From Vespula vulgaris (lineage: Eukaryota; Arthropoda; Insecta; Hymenoptera; Vespidae), in the NCBI RefSeq assembly GCF_905475345.1, contig NC_066608.1, positions 3,633,501-3,697,500 on the forward strand: a DNA stretch of 64,000 bases, given 5' to 3'. Within the stretch, counting starts at the first letter, position 1, and each line of letters starts with the position of its first letter. Below the pieces are notes generated by a model that was not told where the DNA came from, ran no database searches, and saw only the letters and a program-made list of their open reading frames with translations. Of the stretch, positions 52,389 to 61,753 are shown piece by piece. The position numbers and the translations under genes were made by a program.

Positions 52389-55210
52389 TCGGAACAAAAA
52401 ATAATCTTATGGAAACGCACATAGAGTATCCAATGATACTGACGATCTCTTTAAACAAGTTTTACTTGGAATTAAGATCGCTCGAAAAACTAGATCGTTT
52501 TTCGTCTCGGATTAAGAACGAAGAGGAAACGTAGATCGGTACAGGAGGCGAGGAAAAAAAAGCGTTCTCGGCTTCGCGGATTACGAAGACGGATGCTGAG
52601 ATTTTCTCAATGTCGAAAGGCAAAAAGGTGTGCACGATCGATTTCACATTTTACTCGGCGAATTATCGGAACTCGAATGTCCGTCACACATCACGCGATC
52701 ATTTAATAAAACTTTGCCGTCTTTCGCGAATATATAGTACTTCCATGAGAATTCACGACCCTGTGATTGTGTCCTTTAATCCGACTACGTGATATTTTTT
52801 CAATTTCGATCAAGGATCAAAGGAAAGTTCCGAATCCATATCACGAAGGTAAGACGATCACGCACTTTTTCTTCGTCTCGATCGTTTCGATATTTGTGAA
52901 ATTTTTGAATGAAGGACGAATTATAAGAACGTATTCATATTATTGACGTTTTTAGAAAGCGAACTCATTTTCAGCCTAATAAATTTCTAGGACTTTATAT
53001 ATTCACCAGATTTCTATTTAATATAAAAATGATATCTATTATACCACATATATGTACAAGGCAAAACATATAAAAAAAGAGCTCCAGTTATTTCAGTATT
53101 GTACAAATTCATAATTACATTAAATATGTGTTCGGAAAAAGAAAAAGAAAAAAAATATATCTACAATCCATCAGCAGAGAAAATTTCGAAGCAACGTATT
53201 TTCATTGTTACACGGTTAACTCTGTTATACTCGTACTTAAACTTAACTATTTATAATAATACGTAGAAAAAGATCGTCGTATCTTGGAAACTTCCGATCT
53301 AAAGTCTATTTAGTAGCGTCTGATATCTAAGAGCCTGTTTTCAAGCTGGAACTCGATCCTAAGCTCAATGTCTGAACTATGATCAATATGGACTGTGATT
53401 CAATATGAAATAAAAAGTAAATATATGAAAAGAGAGAAAGAGAGACAAAACCAGAAAGAGAGAGAGAGAGATAAACGGATAGACAAACGAACAGATGGAG
53501 TATGCGAATTGACAAGAGTCACGAGAGCCCCTGAGATCGCACAGAGACACTGGCCGGGTCAGTTGAGAGTTTCTAGGCGATTCGATAGGAACGTAGCGGC
53601 ACTTGTTAAAAAAATGCATTCGCACGCACGCACATGCGCTCAGAAGACGAGCGCGAGCTAAACGACGAAATGTATGCCACGCTATCGAAGCGCATCGCGG
53701 TGCAACCAGTATCCATTGAGTCTCATTGTAATTCGTTGTGCCGCGAAAACGACACTGGCCGGCTACGTTTCGTGGACACGAGTGGAGCTCATAAAAGAGG
53801 CGAGGCTACTGGCAAACTAAATTCGCTATACTGATCGTTCCTTCGTTTTTTCGTGGTAAAAAAGGTAATGGGATCGAATTCTTCGTGATCGATCGATACC
53901 ATGTGACCCTCTTCGAATAATTTAAATAACGATAAGATATCATGTGTGCATGCACTTTAAATAAACTTCGCGATAATGCTACGTACTATTCAACCTCCCC
54001 ACCCGCACATGCACACGCGCACACCCACACTACTATCGCTAAAATAATAATTATTATTTTTATCGCTATGTTGGTACTATTATTAGCGTTTCTATTATTG
54101 TTGTTATTATTTGTATTCCTTTTTTTTATATTTACTAAGTTTTTCCACGTGTCTACCGGTTATACAATCCGGGACAAAAAGGTAGGTCATCCATCATTTC
54201 TATTCAATTCTGCATATACAAAGAAAATAATTTATGTTTTGTACACTAATTATATATTACACATTTAATTATACGTAAACGCACGAAAAATCAGTTTGAT
54301 GGAATTTACTATATCATACACCTAAGTTAAATATCATGTTATATAACTATTTTCGCCACATATACTGTTTTCTATAATACAATTTTTCGCATTGATCACT
54401 ATATTATTTTCTTCGAGTATTTATTGAATATTATATGTTGTACTCTTAAGTATTAAATCAATTGCCACAATTATCTTATTATTATCATTATTACTATTAT
54501 TTTATTATTATTATTGTTATTAACGCGTACCAATTTAACATAAATTGCCTTTAACGATGATACCGGAATGAATTATTTCGTTACGGAATATATATTATGA
54601 TAAAATATTATATAAAACGGTTAAGTTAAACTGTATCATAATGCTTTATGCATTTATCTTAATGGCAATCACTGGTAACCCCTACGGCATTCATTCAACA
54701 TACTCGTACTTTGACTCAATGACCACGCCCTTTTTCTCTCCAAATCTCTCCTTGTTCAAACTTTTCCTATATCCCTTTTTCTTTAAAATCTTTGCAGACG
54801 CATATCAACCACTGGAGCTTATAACATCAAAAATATAAAATAAATCATATGCAACAAGTATAGAAAATCCAACTAATCATATTTATTTCTTCAACAGTAT
54901 TAAAAAAAAGTTTTTGTTTTCTAAAATTAATCTGCCCGTTTATAATAATAGTTTGTACATTAAATAAAAGCGTCAGGATTAAAATGAAAATTAATAATAC
55001 ATTATATATACATAAATTAATATAATATAATATATATATAAAATAAATTATATATTATTATCAAATTAATAATACCTAGGGTTAAAATGAATAAATTAAA
55101 AGTAATTAAAATAAAAAAGAAAAAGAAAAAAGAAATTCATCCAAAAGAAAAATGAATGTACATGAAACGAAGACAACATTCCAGACGTTTGATCAACTAC
55201 AAATTTTTAA

Positions 55211-55393
55211 CTAGATAGTATAAATTTCCTCAAACGATTTTCCGTTGGTACAACTTGAAATCATATTAGCTTTCACGCGTGCTTCTCCGCCTATATCTAC
55301 TACGGTTCTTCCGTACACGTGCCAAGAGTACTTTGCGCACGTGATCGCGCCAACTTTTACACAACTAGGCTTCGTATTGTTATAATGATCACT
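55211..55393 (-). CDS. Candidate terminal exon of an unidentified nested gene
   Basis: A minus-strand open frame follows a splice-acceptor-like CCAATACTTTAG and runs 60 codons to TAG at 55211-55213. It includes VGAITCAKYSWHVYGRTVVD, then IGGEARVKANMISSC and SFEEIYTI at the end. The composition is protein-like (Gly, Val, Glu, four-letter mix, three Cys) and GC-richer than its surroundings. I do not recognise the family, no upstream exon could be matched in phase 0, and no AATAAA follows closely. It may be a real 3' exon, a relic, or chance. Confidence 0.28.
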   Translation of the reverse strand, partial: SDHYNNTKPSCVKVGAITCAKYSWHVYGRTVVDIGGEARVKANMISSCTNGKSFEEIYTI

Positions 55394-56986
55394 CTAAAGT
55401 ATTGGAAGCAATAAACGCAAATGCGACGCTCTTACTTATAGATCATGCGAAAGTAATGTCGGATTGAAAGTAAAAAATAATAATTCCATCGACGATTGAA
55501 AAATATATTCTAAAGATCGACAGACATAAGTAACAGCAATATTATAAAGCGCAGAGGTAACTGGACGACTTCTAGTTCTTACGTAAAATCATCCACGTTA
55601 AAGTTGCTTCCTTTCCAAGAAAATTACGAATCGTTTTCTCTCATTAAATCATAACAGTGCGTTATACAGATTGGTTAATCCCTATTTCTCACGCATTATT
55701 AAAAATAGTATGAGATATCCGGTTTAAATATCGAGTGGATAGAAAGAAATGAAAAAAGTAATTGATTGAAATCCTTTGATCTCTTATCGTAAATATTCCC
55801 CGAGTCTAATTTTTCGCGACTTATTTCCGATAAATAAATAAGTAAATTATTTATCCGTAAATCGTATCGGCGAATCTGAAAATTATCTCGATCGTTAGCA
55901 GTATTAGAACCATAATGAATCTAACAGCGATGTGCCGCTTGAGAATCTGCTTTCCTCCATTACCATGGCACAACGTGAAACTTTAAGCAAGATTATTTTC
56001 TATTTCTGGATGGACGTATCGTATTTATAGATCGTTCTGGATTCTCTCTATGTATTTATAGAAGCGTTTATCGTAATCCTTCCTTTTTTCAAGCAGTCTC
56101 TCCCGACTAGAAGCGGATAGGAAAGCTGTTCGTTCCAGCTGGTATGCTTCGATATTACTGAAGAACTACAAAAGAAGAAAATGGATAAGCTTGCGTGCCG
56201 GCTTCATCTTCTGTGTCGTTAGAAAAGAGCAAAAAGATTTTCCTCTGGCATTAATGAGAACTATCGGAGGCAAACACGTACATTCTACACTTTTTGATAT
56301 TACCGATAACGTTTACGTATTATCTTCGATTTCTTTCCTTCGATCTGAAGATGTGACGAACGAGCACGAACATACGTACAGTATAAATAATCGCTAATAG
56401 GAGGCAAGATACGATAAGAGAACACGTCAAAGTTTCTTTTCGATAATACTTGGATATTTCATCGGCGCTCCCGGCTAAATGGGCAAATAAACAAGGATCG
56501 TGGAACGCATATTTCCAACGTTTCCGTATTCGAACAACCGTATAGATTTCGTATCTCGTATCGTGCGTAGGTCGAAACATACCGTGAAGCAATTGAGGAA
56601 AATCGAGCCACGGAAAAACCTAGATATGTCACCGTGTTAAAAAAAAAAAGGAAAAAAAAAATCGTCTTTAAAATCTTTAATACAGTATTCGATAGCGGTA
56701 CCGATCTTTAGAACTATGATCGTTCGTTAAATTATACTGTGACTTAGATTTTAACAAATATTTATTGCAACTTAAAACAATTTTTTATTTGTTTCTTTTT
56801 TTTCGTAAATCGATGTGAACGGATAAAATGTGATCAGATAAAAAAGAAATTGAGAACTACCTACTTCGATTTTGAGTAGATATTGCAAGCCATCAAGATC
56901 TTCATCTTGTAGGAATTTGTGATTCGATACAAGAGATATTTTCTATTTCTGGACATTCTGTGGTATATTTATAGAGCAAGTCGATA

Positions 56987-57367
56987 GTGGTCACAGGCTC
57001 TCGTTTTGCCAGAGTACATTGCCTGTGGTATAACGCACATAGGAAAGCGAGATCTTACGTGAAAGCAGTTAAGGCCGTTTCGAAGGAGCAGTTTCTAGAC
57101 TCGCCAGAGAGAAACCGAGAATCGGAGAGGATCTCGGCGCTGCCACTACCGCGACAACCGTCGACGCCGTTTAAAGGTCGTGGAAATGTCAACAAACGAG
57201 CTCCGACAAGGACGTTTGAATCGGTTGCAATCGGTCATGCAAGAGCAAGATGCGTTTTTCACGCTTTTCTCGGCATCTTAATAAAGAAAAAAATATTAAA
57301 TGCTGATTTTAATAAGCTCTCCTCTCTCAGATATCTTTATGGATTCCCTTTACATTACGTTTATTGA
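56987..57367 (+). other. 126-codon ORF, unidentified
   Basis: An ATG-to-stop frame in a GC-richer patch, Arg/Lys/Ser-rich with no hydrophobic segment or known domain. No splice pattern or neighbour supports it. Its length exceeds most ORFs in the window that are not repeat-encoded, but chance is the simpler explanation. Confidence 0.12.
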
Positions 57368-58328
57368 TCATATTAACAAGGTTATCATATATGTCCAATA
57401 TTAACTACTATTGACAGATATTGGAAAACGTCTTTGAAGTAACTTAACACTTAAGGAAAATGCTTTTTAAATGATGTCATAAATATTACAAAATACGTCT
57501 TTTTCTTAACATCCAATGTCAACGAGTGTTATATATAAATGTCATATTTATTTTAATTTTATGTTTATGTTTCATATAGAAATTTGTTCGACGTTTTCTG
57601 ATAGGAACACGGAATAAGATTCGACGGACTAATTCGAAATTGTCTATCTACGCTAACGAATAGCATTTTAACGAGCAATAAAAGTACGTTTTTCGAAAGG
57701 AAGGAGCAAATATTATGGCGTGATTTGACTTTTTTTCGAATAATATTATGCTATAATCCTTTTTTTCTCTATACAAAGATCTTATTCAGACGTTGTCCGA
57801 TGACGTTCGACGATGATGTCAACTGAAATCGATAATGTTAAAGAAGAGTTACCATCGTTCTTCTCTCTTTGTCTTTCTCTTTCTCTCCTCTCCCTCTCTC
57901 TCTTTTTCTCTCTGCCTTTCCCTCTCTTTATTTCCTCATAATTCGCGCGATATTTTTCAAAGAAATGAGTGTACCATAATCATCATGAAATCATTTATCT
58001 ATATTTGAATTTTGTTTAATCAAATACTTTCGAATAAAAGATCGTTGTCGTTTCTTAGAATACCTGAATAGGGAACAAATCGATCTTTACGTCGTAGTCG
58101 TAGTATGTGTTTCTTTCGACGTTACAAATTTAATCTCGACGTCATTATACCGATGCGAAACGTCTTCCCAGAAACTATTGTATAATATTTTATTTTTCAC
58201 ATAATTTCAAAAGTCGTGTTCGGTGGATGTTCTCGAGACGAGCATCGATGTCTCCGATTCTTGAAAACGATTATGTAATAAGAGGACAGTACCTTTTTGC
58301 AGTAGTAGAACGATATTGTACGAGCAAT

Positions 58329-58329
<1 letters not shown>

Positions 58330-58378
<49 letters not shown>
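58330..58378. repeat. (AT)n microsatellite
   Basis: About 24 perfect AT units. Confidence 0.97.
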
Positions 58379-58381
<3 letters not shown>

Positions 58382-59892
58382 CTCGCGAATGTATACTTTG
58401 AGTTTTTTTTTAATTTCTCATCATTAACAAAATCTTGTAAGATGTAAATCTTGTAAATTTGCATACGTGTTCTATATCGTAACGTCGTCGTTTAAATAAC
58501 GCTAATGTTATTGTCGAAACATTTTCGGTAAAGGCTAGACGCTTAAATTACGGTTGGGAAATACTCGAGACGTAATTTTGCGGAACGGCAATACGACGAA
58601 CGAAGCGTGTGTGCTCGGTTACAGTTAAAATCGATTTATCCACGACCTTATTTCCTCAAAAACGTTCCTCTGTACGACGAACATGCGTTGGCCAAGCACC
58701 ATTTTTGTGCTGACGGATTTTACATGTCCCTCATTTGCCGTAGCTTGCGTACAACTTTACATTCGAATAGGTAGACGAAATTGATATTCGTAAAAGTCTT
58801 CAATTTTTCATGAAATCGAATGATTCGAATAATCCATTCGCTTTAACGCAATTCCTCTCCAGCATTCTTTATTATTTTTATTATATTTTTTTTTCCATAA
58901 GAGCAAACTCTTGAACGATTTTACAAAGTCGTAGATCGAGTCGAAAGTCAAACGTTGCACAATGATCCGCAGCTCGGAATATCGCAATGTCTTCGTCTTA
59001 TATAGCACGTCGACTATGCGTACCGTCTGTTGGGAGTTGGTGCTCCAATTTCCTGGACCAGCTCCGTACCAAACTTCTCGATAATCCGGTTACGAAGCAC
59101 CCTTTTCTAGTATCGCATAGATACAGAGAAAAAAAGAGCATGTGGTAACGATTCGAAGCGTAGTTCATTGAAATACATGTATCGTTCGATTTTTATCATC
59201 ACAATTTTAATCTTTAGAGCGGATTAGAAAATAATATAACAGAATCGTCCGAACTTACGTATGATCTGGTTCGATCTGATTTCGATCAATTTTAACAAGA
59301 AATATCGCAATTTTAACAATGAATCGCGCGAACGAAAGATCCTCACGCGTTATCGAAGCTTTCTTTCTGTCACATATTCGTGTTTTATCTCTTTTTTTTC
59401 CAATTCGTAACAGACTGATGTAAACTCGATTAAACATATTCCACGAAAGGAAGCTCGTCATTCGTAATTTTTTTCATTCTAATGATTTACATACAATATT
59501 ACGCGAATAAAATTTTCGACTTTGATCTGATTATAAGAATAACTCCGAACATTAACAAAGGGAATTCGACGAACGACGATCTCGTCGGATATATAAGCAA
59601 TCCCAACGTTTTCTAAACAGGCGGTGTCGACGTTCGTCGGAAACTAACATTACATTTCTAGATCAAGGACTACGATTGCTGCGCCTCGCCGATATGGAAG
59701 AATCGCGAAACTCGCTAACAAAAAAAAAATAACTTGGAAGGTGACTTAGGCTTATCACATTATCATGTTGTTTTTTCTTCTTTTCTTTCTTCTTTTTTCT
59801 TGTTCTCTTCTTTTTTTTATATATATATAAACGAAATGAAAATAGAATTGACGAAGAGAGGAAAGAAGGAATGAAAAAAAAAAATAAGAAGC

Positions 59893-59936
59893 AAGGAAGA
59901 AAGGAAGGAAGGAAGGAAGGAAGGAAGGAAGGAAAA
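59893..59936. repeat. (GGAA)n microsatellite, intron side of bestrophin exon 1
   Basis: About ten GGAA units. On the bestrophin transcript strand it reads (TTCC)n, starting about 170 bp after exon 1. Confidence 0.96.
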
Positions 59937-60105
59937 ATCAAAGATGCGCTCAGCTCGTCCAACTGTTGCTAAGGCGCCGAACTTAAGTTATTTCTTCTGC
60001 ATATAACAGAAATCGACGAGGGAATATAGCGAGACGAAGGAATATTGTAGAAAGCTTAAGGGGAGCAAAAAAAATCGTCGAAGAAAATAAATGAAAGTGA
60101 CTCAC

Positions 60106-60176
60106 TTGACCAGGATCCTCCAGAAACAGCCAAAGCTGGAGCCGTTTGGCACTTCGCTCGCGTACGATATAGTCAT
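60106..60176 (-). CDS. Best: Bestrophin, coding exon 1 (start codon; residues 1-23 plus two bases)
   Basis: First coding exon of a bestrophin, a calcium-activated anion channel that works as a pentamer in the plasma membrane. Read on the minus strand it opens with ATG and gives MTISYASEV, then SFGCFWRILV, matching the conserved bestrophin start (MTxTYxxEV...FGCFxKLL). The exon ends with two bases of codon 24 before a GTGAGT donor, and the third base comes from exon 2, giving Lys. Relative to the vertebrate protein there is one extra residue in the loop before FGCF. The start is chosen by family match; the context GGAAATGA has A at -3. The sequence just upstream is purine-rich, not a polypyrimidine acceptor, so this is probably also the first transcribed exon. 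Confidence 0.9.
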
Positions 60177-60203
60177 TTCCTGCCTGACCGGTCGAACTCT
60201 TCT

Positions 60204-60320
60204 CTTCCTTCCTTCCTTCCTTCCTTCTTTCTTTCCTTTCTTTCTTTCTTCCTTCCTTTCTTCCTTCCTTCCTTCCTTCCTTGTTTCTTTTCTTCCTTCC
60301 TTCCTTCCTTCCTTCCTTCC
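60204..60320. repeat. (CCTT)n microsatellite arrays, upstream of bestrophin exon 1
   Basis: Three CCTT blocks (60204-60227, 60249-60282, 60292-60320) separated by TTTC words. On the transcript strand they read (AAGG)n and end about 30 bp before the start codon. Confidence 0.96.
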
Positions 60321-60539
60321 GTCCTTTCTTTCGCTTCTCTTATTTTTTTCTCCCTTTTATTTCTTATTTCTATTTACGAAAGCGAGACTCTTTTTCTTTT
60401 TCGTTCACTTCCTTCTCCTCCTCCTCCTCCTTCTGCCTCTCCTTCGTTTTCGTTTTCCTCGCGTACACCGATCCCTCGCACCGTGTCGTTGGTGTTTCCG
60501 GTGGAGAAGCTGCACACTCGCGCACATGCGGCGCGCGGG

Positions 60540-60600
60540 CCGCCTTACTAACTTTGCCCTTTCTCTTTTTTTATACCTACTCGATCCCTTATAAACTACG
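60540..60600 (-). promoter_or_regulatory. Possible TATA-type core promoter upstream of bestrophin exon 1
   Basis: On the minus strand TATAAAAA (60568-60575) is followed about 26 bases later by GTTAGTAAGG, which loosely resembles an insect initiator. A second TATA-like word, TTTATAAG, lies at 60588-60595. The block is GC-rich and CpG-rich, as often seen around promoters. If used, transcription would run through the (AAGG)n arrays as 5' UTR into exon 1. This rests on position and short motifs only. Confidence 0.22.
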
Positions 60601-60929
60601 ATCGAGGGCTCTCCGATTGACCGACTGTTTATGGTGTCTGCCGCGCTCGGTTTACCATCCGGCAGCTACGTTAACGCGCGATTGGACAAGACCAGCTGAC
60701 AGGGCGGACCGACTGTCTACTGACTGAGCTCCACTGACGGACGACAGGAGTCATCGGGAGAACGGGGCCCGATTCTGCCACCTCTACCTGGCCCGAACAG
60801 TAACGGCTCTTTTTAACCGCGGGACCCCTACCTTTTATTCCTTTTTATAGACATATATATATATATATCTATCTATTTTTTTTTCTTTATATAATCAAAT
60901 TCATCTCTTTATTTTCTAATCTTTTACCA

Positions 60930-60990
60930 TTTTCTTTATTCTCTTTTCTTTTCTTTTTTCTTTTTTCTTTTTTTTTCTTTTCTTTCTTCT
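60930..60990. repeat. Pyrimidine-rich low-complexity tract
   Basis: TTTTC/TTCTT words with almost no purines. Confidence 0.85.
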
Positions 60991-61734
60991 TAACGAAAGC
61001 TCCAACTTCTCTTCGAAGAAATTTCTATTTCGATTAATCGAAATCGAGTGAAAATCGTTAACGGGCTGGTTTTTAAAAATCGAACGATAGAGAAACCAAG
61101 ATATTTTATTAAAAATCTACGATAATTGTTTATTCGAAACGATGACCATGCATTTTCCATCGTCGAGAGAGAAAGCCAGAGTCGTTGTCCGCCGAGAGAG
61201 ATTCCTCCGATTGAAGAAAGATATGATGGAAAAATATCTCGTAGACACGCTTGTCCTTTCGCATAGTCTCGCAGCAAAAAAGTGTTTTGCGTTACGTCAT
61301 GCTTACCGTGCGTAAATACATACATACAAACACGCTCGTTTGCAAAAACGTATAAGTTTTAAGTGTAACACTTTAATCAGTACAAATTTAATGAACCATC
61401 GGAAATTCTTTTTCGTATCGTTTCTTTATATTATCATTACGGATTAAACAAAGATTTTCGATGATTTCGCTTGCACGTCGCGACGGTTACTTGAATTATT
61501 ATTCATGAGAAAATAAAAAGAATTTAAAAAACAATCGAGACCGATCGAGTCGCATGAATTATTTGTCGCGATCGAATGGGCTTATCTTTCGGTAAAAAGA
61601 AATATTATCGAGGAGAATCTTAGTTTGCGAAAGTATTAACCGCGGAACATGAGGACGTGTGTCGTGTAATATAGAATATAGAAATACACACACATACGAT
61701 ACACTTATTTAAATACATATACATAATATATATA

Positions 61735-61753
61735 TACACACACACACACACAA
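61735..61753. repeat. (CA)n microsatellite
   Basis: About nine CA units next to an AT run. Confidence 0.92.

Larger units (their letters stand above)
30381..60105 (-). other. Bestrophin intron 1 (about 29.7 kb)
   Basis: This is a very long first intron, bounded by GTGAGT and TTTCTAG on the minus strand. It is mostly AT-rich sequence. It carries the transposon relics and repeats listed separately and several GC-richer patches (about 33640-33720, 34340-34570, 43740-43870, 49560-49900, 53500-53840, 55260-55400, 57000-57270, 58500-59110). I see no convincing complete nested gene. ORFs of 60-126 codons occur on both strands but none has a recognisable domain. The patches could be enhancers, non-coding RNA exons or unidentified exons. 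Confidence 0.85.

Noticed and set aside
53549..53765. Repeated word GACACTGGCCGG (53549 and 53752)
   Set aside because: A short 12-bp match with no extension on either side; not enough for a repeat family.
55560..55640. Possible upstream exon for the 55.2-kb candidate, ending at GTAAGA
   Set aside because: The phase needed to join the downstream exon puts a TGA in frame.
56320..56592. 90-codon minus-strand ORF with one hydrophobic segment
   Set aside because: A single hydrophobic run can arise by chance; no phase-compatible link to the candidate exon at 55211 was seen.
60091..60727. Plus-strand ORFs of 167 and 148 codons over exon 1 and the CCTT arrays
   Set aside because: They lie antisense to the bestrophin start exon and are dominated by repeat-encoded Pro-Ser-Phe runs.
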